Part shown: piece by piece, positions 17,387 through 25,516 of the stretch | How positions within the stretch are numbered: position 1 is the stretch's first letter | Layout of the letters: each line of letters opens with the position of its first letter | Assembly (NCBI GenBank): GCA_003241485.1 | Contig: QFQD01000007.1 | Span: 1-64,000 of the forward strand | DNA length: 64,000 bases | Origin: Ancylobacter novellus | Lineage (GTDB): Bacteria; Pseudomonadota; Alphaproteobacteria; Rhizobiales; Xanthobacteraceae | Direction: 5' to 3' | Made by a program: the position numbers and the translations under genes | Notes under the pieces: generated by a model | Database searches by the model: none | Told to the model about the DNA's origin: nothing | The model's input: the letters and a program-made list of their open reading frames with translations, nothing else

Positions 17387-18199
17387 ATGAGCCGCCGGCT
17401 CCTCGTCATCGGCATGGGCGCGGGCTCGCCCGCTCATCTCACGCTGGAGGCCGTCGAGGCGATCAACCGGGCGGATGTGTTCTTCGTCTTCGACAAGGGC
17501 GAAGCGGCCGGCGAACTCGTGGCCCTGCGCGAGCACATGCTGGAGACCCATCGCCGCGCCCCGTGGCGGGTGGCGCGTATCGACAGCCCCCGCCGCCGGG
17601 CCGAGCCGCAGATCCACCCCGCCCCCGCGGATGGCACGTACCGGCAGGGCGTCGCGGACTGGCACCTTGCCCGCGCCGTGCTACTGGCGGAGCGCATCGC
17701 CGCCGAACTGCCGGAGGGCGGGGTTGGCGCCATGCTGGTCTGGGGCGATCCCGCGCTCTACGATTCCACGCTGCGCGTGCTGGACGAGGTCCGCGCCCGG
17801 CTCCCCCTGGTCATTGAGGTCATTCCCGGCATTTCCGCCGTGCAGGCGCTGTGCGCGGCGCATGGGCTGGTGCTGAACGCGGTCGGCGAGAAGGTCGTCA
17901 TCACCACCGGCCGCCGCGTGCTCGCCGATTATCCCGCCGGCGGCGAGAGCCTTGTCGTCATGCTGGATGACGGCACCGGGCTGGAGGCGCTGATCGCCCG
18001 CGAGGCCGAACTGCGGAAAGCAGGCGCGCCGCCGCTCGCCCTCTGGTGGGGCGCCTATCTCGGCATGGCCGAGCAGATGCTCGCCAGTGGCCCTCTTGCC
18101 GAAGTGGGCCCGGAAATTCTGGCGCAGCGCGCGCAGGCGCGGGCACGCCGGGGCTGGATTATGGATGTGTGGCTGGTGCGGCAGGGTTCTCCTGTGTGA
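17387..18199 (+). CDS. cobF: Precorrin-6A synthase (deacetylating)
   Basis: CobF methylates C-1 of precorrin-5 with loss of acetate, a step of the aerobic (oxygen-dependent) cobalamin pathway. The 270-residue product has the SAM-dependent tetrapyrrole methylase layout: N-terminal LLVIGMGAGSPAHLT, then the central LVWGDPALYDSTLRVL, then VIPGISAVQALCAAHG. The start is ATG at 17387, just after the CMD gene; the frame continues upstream to 17321 inside that gene. No other cob gene is in the window, so this one is isolated from the rest of the pathway. Confidence 0.92.
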   Translation: MSRRLLVIGMGAGSPAHLTLEAVEAINRADVFFVFDKGEAAGELVALREHMLETHRRAPWRVARIDSPRRRAEPQIHPAPADGTYRQGVADWHLARAVLLAERIAAELPEGGVGAMLVWGDPALYDSTLRVLDEVRARLPLVIEVIPGISAVQALCAAHGLVLNAVGEKVVITTGRRVLADYPAGGESLVVMLDDGTGLEALIAREAELRKAGAPPLALWWGAYLGMAEQMLASGPLAEVGPEILAQRAQARARRGWIMDVWLVRQGSPV

Positions 18200-18285
18200 G
18201 CCGGCCGCGCGGGCCCTGTCACCCGCATTGCCGCCGCCGGGGCGGGGGCTCTACTCTGCCGCCGGTTCACCGGAGACAACAGGCC

Positions 18286-18498
18286 ATGCCATCCGCTCCC
18301 ATCGCCCTCGTGCCGCCCGACGAGCCCGTCCCGACGCATCCCGAGGAAATGAAGGCGGTGTACGATGTGCGGATCGGCAAGTGGATCACGCTGCAGGGCA
18401 GCGCGCGCATCACGCCGGCGGGCATGATCTCGACCGGCATGGCGGTGTCCGCCCTGCTGCTTGCCACCGCCGCGCTGGTGCGGGCGGCGCGGCGCTAG
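18286..18498 (+). CDS. Small single-pass membrane protein, unknown function
   Basis: A 70-residue protein starting MPSAPIALVPPDEP, with GGAG at 18272. The C-terminal part has one predicted hydrophobic helix of about 20 residues (ISTGMAVSALLLATAALV) followed by Arg-Ala-Ala-Arg-Arg, suggesting the C-terminus is cytoplasmic. I do not recognise the family. It is convergent with the EAL gene. Confidence 0.65.
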   Translation: MPSAPIALVPPDEPVPTHPEEMKAVYDVRIGKWITLQGSARITPAGMISTGMAVSALLLATAALVRAARR

Positions 18499-18510
18499 CG
18501 CGCGTGCCGC

Positions 18511-20073
18511 CTATTCCGCGGCCACCGTGACGATGTTCGCCGGTCGGCCATGGGCTTCCAGATTGGCCTGGCAATAGGCGATGAAGCCGTCCGCCGGCAG
18601 GGCACGCGAGAACATCCAGCCCTGCGCCATGTCGACACCGCGCAGCTTCAGATAGTTCACCTGCGTCTGGTTCTCCACGCCCTCGGCGACCACGCGCAGC
18701 TTCAGTTCGCCGGCCATCTGGATGATGTGCTCGGTCACATGGCTGGTCGCCGCCTCGGTACCGAGGGCATCGACGAACGACTTGTCGATCTTCAGCGCGT
18801 CCACGGGCAGGCGCTGCAGATATTTGAGCCCGGAATAGCCGGTACCGAAATCGTCGATGGCGGTCATGTGGCCGCGCCGGTGCAGCTCGGCGAGGGTATC
18901 GCGCGCGCCCTCAATGTCGACGAAGCCGCGTTCGGTGGCCTCCAGCCAGATCTGCTGGTTCTCGATGCCGGTGCCGGCCAGGGCGGCCTTGAGGATCGGC
19001 AGGATGCGGCCCGAGCTGATGTCCGCCGGGCACAGATTGATCGACACGTGCAGGTGCCGGTTCGCCCTCAACAGCTCGCCGAGGTCGGCGAGAGCCGTCG
19101 CGATCAGCTGGTCGGTGATCGGCTGGATCAGGCCGGTATCCTCGGCGAGGGCGACGAACAGGTCGGGCCGCACGATACTGCCGTCTGGCCGGTGCCAGCG
19201 CACCAGCGCCTCGGCGCCGATGCAGCGCGACGTCGCCAGCTCGACGATCGGCTGGTAGTGCACGATGAATTCGTGATGACGCACCGCGCGCGCCAGCTCC
19301 CCGCGCGGTGAGTAGCGCCGCTTGAGCATCCAGATGGTAAGCGTGGCAAGAAGCGCGGCGAAGATGGCGCCGAGCGGGACAAGCAGGCTCTTGATGCTGA
19401 CGAGATGTGCGTAAAGGCCGATTCGGGGCTGGCTGGCCAGCACCGACCAGCCTTTGGCCTCGCGTGGGACGAGGAGCTCGTCTCCGGCCGGGGCGGCCGG
19501 TGCGGCCTGCTGCGCCCAGCTGGTCTGCAGGAGAATCCCGCCGGGCGTTCGTATGTCGATCCGCGCGGCGCCATCGCTTCCCGGTGCGTTGAAGCGCATC
19601 TGGTCGATCATGGCGGTGAAGTCGCCCAGATGCAGCACCATCATCGGGTGGTGCGGGTTGAAGAAGGCGCGGTAATTGACGCTGATACCCACGCCGTCCG
19701 GCAGCACGACGTTTGCCGGCGCGCGGGGTATGCGGTGCTCGGTAACGCCCCAGACATTGCACAGCACCACCCCGTCGCGGATGAAGCCGAGGTTCTCGGT
19801 GGCCAGTGAATCGATGGCCAGCTTGCGCATATGCGTAATGTGCTCGGGCGAGCAGCGCGGCAGGTCGGCACGACTCAGCTCGCGCAGCGTCCCTTCGGCA
19901 TCGTCGAACAGTTTGAGCGCGTTGGCGAGCGTGTGGTTGGCGACGTGATCGAGCTGGTTTTCCTGCGTGACGAGCGCCAGCCGCCACGACAGATACGCGG
20001 TCGCCACAAGTGGCACGATCGTGCCCACCACGACGAAGAGCCCGGCCAGGAGTACAACACGCCAGCATCGCAC
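18511..20073 (-). CDS. Membrane cyclic-di-GMP phosphodiesterase (CSS-motif sensor + EAL domain)
   Basis: The 520-residue protein has an N-terminal transmembrane helix (about residues 5-30), a periplasmic domain with two cysteines (in DLPRCSPEH and VVLCNVWG) of the CSS-motif type, a second helix near residue 230, and a cytoplasmic EAL domain. The catalytic residues are present: EAL with Glu288, a TE-type motif (EATERGF), DDFGTGYSG and EGVENQTQ. It should hydrolyse c-di-GMP. In enterobacterial CSS-EAL proteins the periplasmic cysteines form a disulfide that controls activity. There is no GGDEF domain. It stands alone, between a small membrane protein gene and the long rpsA upstream region. Confidence 0.92.
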   Translation of the reverse strand: MRCWRVVLLAGLFVVVGTIVPLVATAYLSWRLALVTQENQLDHVANHTLANALKLFDDAEGTLRELSRADLPRCSPEHITHMRKLAIDSLATENLGFIRDGVVLCNVWGVTEHRIPRAPANVVLPDGVGISVNYRAFFNPHHPMMVLHLGDFTAMIDQMRFNAPGSDGAARIDIRTPGGILLQTSWAQQAAPAAPAGDELLVPREAKGWSVLASQPRIGLYAHLVSIKSLLVPLGAIFAALLATLTIWMLKRRYSPRGELARAVRHHEFIVHYQPIVELATSRCIGAEALVRWHRPDGSIVRPDLFVALAEDTGLIQPITDQLIATALADLGELLRANRHLHVSINLCPADISSGRILPILKAALAGTGIENQQIWLEATERGFVDIEGARDTLAELHRRGHMTAIDDFGTGYSGLKYLQRLPVDALKIDKSFVDALGTEAATSHVTEHIIQMAGELKLRVVAEGVENQTQVNYLKLRGVDMAQGWMFSRALPADGFIAYCQANLEAHGRPANIVTVAAE

Positions 20074-20738
20074 GAGGGAGCCTCCCGTCGGAGCTGCAGC
20101 CGGACTTGGGTCAAATCGTTAGTTGCGATGAAGCAGAATCCGGCCAGCCCGCGCATACGGATATTCCCGTACGTTCAACAAGAACCTTATCGCAACTCTA
20201 GCATTCATCGCCGTTTTCTGCGCGCATGGGTGGATGGCGAAAGCACGACGTCTGCGTGAAACACCCCGCGCAAGGGGCGCCCGCGGGCGCTTTCGCGGCC
20301 GCTTCGCCTTGCAAATCCTCGCTCGCTGCGCTATGGCACCCACCGTTCGGACGCCCTACATGATGGACGGTCGACGGGAGGGCCGGCGGTGCGGGACGCG
20401 CGTCGCCGAAGCTGGGAGGCAAGCCCCACCCCGCCGCGCATCGGCTCCGGAACCGTCAGGTTGCCCTTCGACATCTGCGGAGAGCCTGCCGACGGTGCAT
20501 CGACAGCGCGGAAACACCCCGCCGATGCCGAGTTTAGCCGCGTTTTCCGCCGGATTTTCCTTCGTTGCGCCGCGTCGCGACGTCGTGGGAAGCCGGTATC
20601 AAAGTCTACGTTCCGGACGCCGCGGCCAATGCGCCGGGCTTCGCGAGAGGTTGCAGCGGGAATCGCCATGTCCCGATGCCCGCGGCGGATGGAACGCATC
20701 TCAACCCCGTGCCGGCGCATTGGCGACCAGGAGCTTAA
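20074..20738. other. 665-bp gene-free stretch between the EAL gene and rpsA
   Basis: No coding sequence is convincing here in any frame. It must carry the EAL promoter (minus) and the rpsA promoter and leader (plus). A folded element lies at 20237-20296: GCGAAAGC pairs with GCTTTCGC (8 bp) around a CCCC/GGGG hairpin and the palindrome GCGCCCGCGGGCGC. The last 150 bp before rpsA show no recognisable riboswitch. Confidence 0.5.
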
Positions 20739-22445
20739 ATGTCCGCTACTCAATCCCTCAGCGCTGCGCGCGAAGATTTCGCCGCACTGCTTGAAGAGAG
20801 CTTCAATCTTGCCGAGCCGGCCGAAGGCTCGGTGGTCAAGGGCATCGTCGTCGCGATCGAGAAGGATCTCGCGATCATCGACATCGGCCTGAAGACCGAA
20901 GGCCGCGTGGCGCTGCGCGAATTCGCCGGCCCCGGCCGTGACCAGCAGATCAAGGTCGGCGACGAGGTCGAGGTCTATCTGGAGCGCGTCGAGAACGCGC
21001 TCGGCGAGGCCGTCCTGTCGCGTGACAAGGCCCGCCGCGAAGAGAGCTGGGTCCGCCTCGAAAAGGCGTTCAACGCCCAGGAGAAGGTCACGGGCGTGAT
21101 CTTCAACCAGGTCAAGGGTGGCTTCACCGTCGACCTCGACGGCGCCGTGGCCTTCCTGCCGCGTTCGCAGGTCGACATCCGTCCGATCCGCGACGTCGGC
21201 CCGCTGATGCACAACCCGCAGCCGTTCCAGATCCTCAAAATGGATCGCCGCCGCGGCAACATCGTCGTCTCGCGCCGTACGGTTCTCGAAGAGACCCGCG
21301 CCGAGCAGCGTCACGAGCTGGTGCAGAACCTCGAAGAGGGTCAGGTCATCGACGGCGTGGTCAAGAACATCACCGATTACGGTGCGTTCGTTGATCTCGG
21401 CGGCATTGACGGCCTGCTGCACGTCACCGACATCGCCTGGCGCCGCGTGAACCACCCGACCGAGGTGCTCTCCATCGGCCAGACGGTCAAGGTGAAGATC
21501 ATCAAGATCAACCACGAGACGCACCGCATCTCGCTGGGCATGAAGCAGCTCCTCGGCGATCCGTGGGAGGGCATCGAGGCCAAGTACCCGGTCAATGCCC
21601 GCTTCAAGGGCCGCGTGACCAACATCACCGACTACGGCGCGTTCGTCGAGCTGGAGCCGGGGATCGAGGGCCTCATCCACGTTTCCGAGATGAGCTGGAC
21701 CAAGAAGAACGTTCACCCCGGCAAGATCGTCGCCACTTCGCAGGAAGTGGAAGTCGCGATCCTCGAGGTGGATCCGGTCAAGCGCCGCATCTCGCTGGGC
21801 CTCAAGCAGACCCTGCAGAACCCCTGGGAAGCCTTCGCCGAGAAGTATCCGGCGGGCGCGACCGTCGAGGGCGAGGTCAAGAACAAGACCGAGTTCGGTC
21901 TGTTCCTGGGCCTCGACGGCGACGTCGACGGCATGGTCCACCTGTCCGATCTCGACTGGAACCGTCCGGGCGAGCAGGTGATCGAGGAGTTCAAGAAGGG
22001 CGACATGATCAAGGCGGTCGTTCTCGACGTGGATGTCGAGAAGGAGCGCATCTCGCTCGGCGTGAAGCAGCTCGGCGGCGACCCCTTCCAGGATGCTGGC
22101 GAACTGCGCAAGGGCGCGATCGTCACCTGCGAAGTGATCGACGTGAAGGATGGCGGCGTCGATGTGAAGATCATCGGTTCCGACATGACCACCTTCGTGA
22201 AGCGCTCGGAACTGGCCCGCGACCGCGGCGACCAGCGTCCGGACCGTTTCGCCGTGGGCGAGAAGTTCGATGCCCGCGTCACCCTGTTCGACCGCAAGGC
22301 GCGCAAGGTGCAGGTCTCCATCAAGGCGCTTGAAATCGCCGAGGAGAAGGAGGCCGTCGCGCAGTTCGGTTCGCAGGATTCGGGCGCTTCGCTCGGCGAC
22401 ATCCTGGGCGCCGCGCTCAAGAAGGCGTCTGAGAAGGCCGAGTGA
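20739..22445 (+). CDS. rpsA: 30S ribosomal protein S1
   Basis: S1 binds mRNA on the 30S subunit and aids translation initiation on structured or weak-SD messages. The product has 568 residues with six S1 repeats; the third and fourth are clear as NITDYGAFVDLGGIDGLLHV and NITDYGAFVELEPGIEGLIH. The ATG at 20739 follows GGAGCTTAA. Codon use is strongly biased to frequent codons, as expected for a highly expressed gene. It is monocistronic here, with a strong terminator 35 bp downstream. Confidence 0.98.
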   Translation: MSATQSLSAAREDFAALLEESFNLAEPAEGSVVKGIVVAIEKDLAIIDIGLKTEGRVALREFAGPGRDQQIKVGDEVEVYLERVENALGEAVLSRDKARREESWVRLEKAFNAQEKVTGVIFNQVKGGFTVDLDGAVAFLPRSQVDIRPIRDVGPLMHNPQPFQILKMDRRRGNIVVSRRTVLEETRAEQRHELVQNLEEGQVIDGVVKNITDYGAFVDLGGIDGLLHVTDIAWRRVNHPTEVLSIGQTVKVKIIKINHETHRISLGMKQLLGDPWEGIEAKYPVNARFKGRVTNITDYGAFVELEPGIEGLIHVSEMSWTKKNVHPGKIVATSQEVEVAILEVDPVKRRISLGLKQTLQNPWEAFAEKYPAGATVEGEVKNKTEFGLFLGLDGDVDGMVHLSDLDWNRPGEQVIEEFKKGDMIKAVVLDVDVEKERISLGVKQLGGDPFQDAGELRKGAIVTCEVIDVKDGGVDVKIIGSDMTTFVKRSELARDRGDQRPDRFAVGEKFDARVTLFDRKARKVQVSIKALEIAEEKEAVAQFGSQDSGASLGDILGAALKKASEKAE

Positions 22446-22480
22446 GAGCTCACGCTCTCGCCGCCTGACGGCTAGAAATG

Positions 22481-22519
22481 GAACGGCCGGCGTGGTGACA
22501 CGCCGGCCGTTCTGCTTTT
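22481..22519 (+). terminator. Rho-independent terminator of rpsA
   Basis: A perfect 14-bp stem (22481-22494 with 22499-22512), GAACGGCCGGCGTG against its complement, has a GTGA loop and is followed by TGCTTTT. Confidence 0.9.
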
Positions 22520-22524
22520 CGGGC

Positions 22525-22779
22525 CTAAAACTGCGGCGGGTTCTCCACCGGCGGCGGCAGGCTGTCGGGCGGCAGCTCCGGCGGAACGTTGCCCGGCAGG
22601 ATCTCCGGCTCGCCGCGCCCCGGTGGGGGAATGTCCGGCCCGGGATCAGGCCGCTCGGGGTCCTCGACCGGGGTGGGCGGACCGTCCGGGCTCTCGGTGG
22701 GCGGGGGAATGTCCGGCCCGCCCGGCTCCGGTGTCCGCGGCGGCGTCGGCAGATCGGCGGCGTTCGTGTCCGTCATCAT
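22525..22779 (-). CDS. Small proline-rich protein, unknown function
   Basis: An 84-residue, Pro-rich (about one third), acidic protein (for example PDIPPPTESPDGPPTP). It has no cysteines and no signal peptide, and is probably disordered. A near-ideal ribosome binding site (AGGAGG, 4 nt before the ATG) supports it as a real gene, and that site lies inside a hairpin. The function is unknown. Confidence 0.65.
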   Translation of the reverse strand: MMTDTNAADLPTPPRTPEPGGPDIPPPTESPDGPPTPVEDPERPDPGPDIPPPGRGEPEILPGNVPPELPPDSLPPPVENPPQF

Positions 22780-22781
22780 GT

Positions 22782-22798
22782 CCTCCTGTGTCAGGAGG
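22782..22798 (-). promoter_or_regulatory. Hairpin enclosing the ribosome binding site of the proline-rich gene
   Basis: On the minus-strand RNA, CCUCCUG-ACA-CAGGAGG is a perfect 7-bp stem with a 3-nt loop. The 3' arm contains the AGGAGG used by the gene starting at 22779, so the folded form would mask it. Confidence 0.5.
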
Positions 22799-22843
22799 GC
22801 AACGGATGGGCCCCCGCGCGGTTCCTTGCCGTGCCGGACCTCT

Positions 22844-23416
22844 TCACCGCAGCCGGGCCGGGTTCCCGAGCGCGGTCGCTCCGGCCGGGACGTCGCGCGT
22901 CACCACGGCGCCGGCCCCGATCACCGCATCGTCGCCGATGGTGAGGCCCGGCAGGATGATGGCGCCGCCGCCGATCCAGACATTGCGGCCGATGGTGACG
23001 GGGCGGCCGAATTCGTAGCCGGTGGCGCGGATCGCCGGGTCGCGCGGGTGGTCGGCGGTGTAGATCTGCACGGCCGGGCCGATCTGCGTGCCCGCGCCGA
23101 TGTTCACTTCCACCACATCGAGCACGACGCAGTTGAAGTTCAGGAAGGCGCCGTCGCCGAGGCGGATATTGAAGCCGTAGTCGCAATGGAAGGGCGGGCG
23201 GATCACCGCGCCCTCACCCAGCGCGCCGAGCCGCTCCCTGAGCAGCGCATCCCGCGTGGCCTGTGGTTTGCCGATGGCAGCGTTATAGCGCGCCATCCAG
23301 GCGAAGGCGGCCGCCTGCGCCGCCTGAATCTCGGCATCGCCCGCATGGTAGAGCTCACCCGCGAGCATCTTCTGCATCTGGGTACGGGCCGGTGTGGCAG
23401 CGGTCGTATCGGACAA
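22844..23416 (-). CDS. Sugar O-acetyltransferase, maltose acetyltransferase/NodL type
   Basis: This 190-residue left-handed beta-helix acetyltransferase would transfer acetyl from acetyl-CoA to a sugar hydroxyl. It has an N-terminal Mac domain (MLAGELYHAGDAEI), then hexapeptide repeats with the catalytic His in YTADHPRD, and the family-typical VWIGGGAIILPGLTIGD and GAVVTRDVPAG. The start is TTG at 23416 with GGGGAG 7 nt upstream. The acceptor sugar cannot be told. Confidence 0.9.
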   Translation of the reverse strand: MSDTTAATPARTQMQKMLAGELYHAGDAEIQAAQAAAFAWMARYNAAIGKPQATRDALLRERLGALGEGAVIRPPFHCDYGFNIRLGDGAFLNFNCVVLDVVEVNIGAGTQIGPAVQIYTADHPRDPAIRATGYEFGRPVTIGRNVWIGGGAIILPGLTIGDDAVIGAGAVVTRDVPAGATALGNPARLR

Positions 23417-23514
23417 GGCTGGCTCCCCAAAACGTCAGCTAGGGAGTCTTCCATTGCGTAAGCGCGCGGGCGAGGCAAAACACGTCCGGTTTCAGCGTGA
23501 AACCGGAGCGTCGC

Positions 23515-24585
23515 TTAGCCGAGTTCCACCCAGCCCTGCAGCTCGCGGCGGATCACCGTCTCCAGCACGTCGATGCCGCCGTCGGAATCGTTGAGGCAGG
23601 GGATGAAGTGAAATTTCTCGCCGCCATTGTGATGGAAGATCTCGGCATTCTCGCCGCCGATCTCCTCCAGCGTTTCCAGACAGTCGGCGACGAAACCGGG
23701 GGTGATGACGGCGAGCCTCTTCACGCCGGACTGCGCCAGCGCCTCCACCGTCTTGTCGGTATAGGGCTGCAGCCATTCCGCCTTGCCGAAGCGCGACTGG
23801 AAGGTGACCTTCAGCTTGCCCTCGGGCCAGCCCAGCGCTTCGCGCACCAGCCGGCCGGTCTTCTGGCAGTAGCACTGATAGGGGTCGCCCTTGTCGAAAT
23901 ATTCCTTCGGAATGCCGTGGAAGGAAGCCAGCACCAGTTCGGGCTCCCAGTCGAGCCCCGCGAGCGAGGTGCGGATCGAGGCGGCCAGCGCCTCGATATA
24001 GGCGGGCTCGTCCGGCCAGTGCGGGGCGACGCGCAGTACCGGCTGCCAGCGCATCTTCTTCAGTGCGTCGAAGGCGGCGTCACACACGGTCGCCGAGGTG
24101 GCGGCGGCATATTGCGGATAGAGCGGCACCAGCAGCAGGCGCTCGCAGCCTTGGCGCTGCAGCGCCTCGATGCGCGAGGCGACGGAGGGGTTGCCGTAGC
24201 GCATCGCCCAGTCGATCACCAGCCGGTCGGACAGCGGGCCGAGGCGGGCGGCGAGCTTGTCGGACTGCGCGCGGGTGATGGTGCGCAGCGGGCCCTCATT
24301 GAGCTCCTTGTTCCAGATCGTGTCGTAGTCCTTGCCCTTGGCCTGCGGGCGGCGGGAGAGGATGATGACATTGAGCAGGAACCACCACAGCACGCGGTTC
24401 ACCTCGATGACGCGGCGGTCCGAGAGGAACTCCTTGAGATAGCGCCGCATCGACCAGTAATCGGTGCCGTCGGGCGTGCCGAGATTGACGATCAGCACGC
24501 CGATTTTGCCGAACTTCACCGGCGGATGCCCGCTGGGCAGTCGCGCGGCGGAAGGCGCGCCGGGCGGCGTCACATTCTGGTTCAT
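23515..24585 (-). CDS. hemH: Ferrochelatase
   Basis: HemH inserts Fe2+ into protoporphyrin IX, the last step of haem synthesis. The product has 356 residues. The N-terminal VLIVNLGTPDGTDYWSMRRY is typical of the alphaproteobacterial form. The metal-binding His is in LASFHGIPKEYF, and the conserved C-terminal TPGFVADCLETLEEI carries the second active-site region. It is alone between an acetyltransferase and a GST and has no haem neighbours. Confidence 0.96.
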   Translation of the reverse strand: MNQNVTPPGAPSAARLPSGHPPVKFGKIGVLIVNLGTPDGTDYWSMRRYLKEFLSDRRVIEVNRVLWWFLLNVIILSRRPQAKGKDYDTIWNKELNEGPLRTITRAQSDKLAARLGPLSDRLVIDWAMRYGNPSVASRIEALQRQGCERLLLVPLYPQYAAATSATVCDAAFDALKKMRWQPVLRVAPHWPDEPAYIEALAASIRTSLAGLDWEPELVLASFHGIPKEYFDKGDPYQCYCQKTGRLVREALGWPEGKLKVTFQSRFGKAEWLQPYTDKTVEALAQSGVKRLAVITPGFVADCLETLEEIGGENAEIFHHNGGEKFHFIPCLNDSDGGIDVLETVIRRELQGWVELG

Positions 24586-24682
24586 CTTCGTTCCCGAGCT
24601 GTCGCGTTCGCCCGCTTATAGGCGAATTCGCTGTTCATGCCACCACGCCGCGCCGCGGCGCGATGGCCTTCGCTTATACGCG

Positions 24683-25387
24683 TCAGGGGCGAGGGGGGAT
24701 TTCCAGTCCGCGCTGCACGGCAGGGCGGGCCAATCCCCGCGCCAGCCAGGCCGGCACATTGCTGAGCGCGGCGTAGTCGACCAGGTCGGCCGCGCCATAG
24801 AAGCCGATGAGGTTGCGCACCCAGCCCAGCGTGGCGATGTCGGCGATGGTGTAGTCCGCCCCCATGATCCAGTCGCGGCCCTCCAGCCGGCGCTCAAGCA
24901 CGCCGAGCAGGCGCTTGGATTCGGCGGCGTAGCGCTCGCGCGGGCGCTTGTCCTCATAGGCGGCGCCGGCGAACTTGTGGAAGAAGCCGAGCTGGCCGAA
25001 CATCGGGCCGATCGCCGCCATCTGCCACATCACCCACTGGATGGTCTCGTAGCGGGCGGCGGGGTCGGCGGGCAGGAACTTCCCGGTCTTCTCCGCGAGA
25101 TAGACCAGTATCGCGCCGGATTCGAACAGCGCCAGCGGCTTACCGCCGGGCCCATCGGGATCGAGGATCGCCGGGATCTTGCCGTTGGGGTTGAGCGACA
25201 GGAATTCGGGCGTCCAGGTCTCGTCCTTGCCGATATTGACCATATGCGCCTCATAGGGGAGGCCGGTCTCCTCCAGCATGATGGACACCTTCACCCCATT
25301 GGGAGTGGGGAAGGAATAAAGCTGGAGCCGTTCGGAATGCTGCGCCGGCCAGCGCGCGGCGATCGGGAAGGCGGAGAGGTCGGTCAC
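24683..25387 (-). CDS. Glutathione S-transferase, YfcG/YghU (Nu)-like
   Basis: A 234-residue two-domain GST. The N-terminal thioredoxin fold has YSFPTPNGVKVSIMLEE, LNPNGKIPAILDPDG with the cis-Pro, and the ESGAILVYLAEK glutathione-binding segment. The C-terminal helical domain contains MGADYTIADIATLGWV. The Thr-Pro-Asn-Gly motif matches Nu-class enzymes with disulfide reductase activity. The start is GTG at 25387 with CGGAG upstream. Confidence 0.92.
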   Translation of the reverse strand: MTDLSAFPIAARWPAQHSERLQLYSFPTPNGVKVSIMLEETGLPYEAHMVNIGKDETWTPEFLSLNPNGKIPAILDPDGPGGKPLALFESGAILVYLAEKTGKFLPADPAARYETIQWVMWQMAAIGPMFGQLGFFHKFAGAAYEDKRPRERYAAESKRLLGVLERRLEGRDWIMGADYTIADIATLGWVRNLIGFYGAADLVDYAALSNVPAWLARGLARPAVQRGLEIPPRP

Positions 25388-25516
25388 GGGCGGCTCCGGT
25401 CAGGGGGATCTGGCTGCGTAATTATGCAGCCGGAGGCGCTTTGCCAGAGGCTACCATCGAAGGACGTTGCCGGAGGACGGGGCGCCCTCCGGCATGAGGC
25501 CGATGAAACTCTTGCC

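Noticed and set aside
20389..20892. 167-codon plus-strand frame before rpsA as a coding gene
   Set aside because: It overlaps the start of rpsA in another frame, has Arg/Ser-rich composition typical of shadows and no ribosome binding site.
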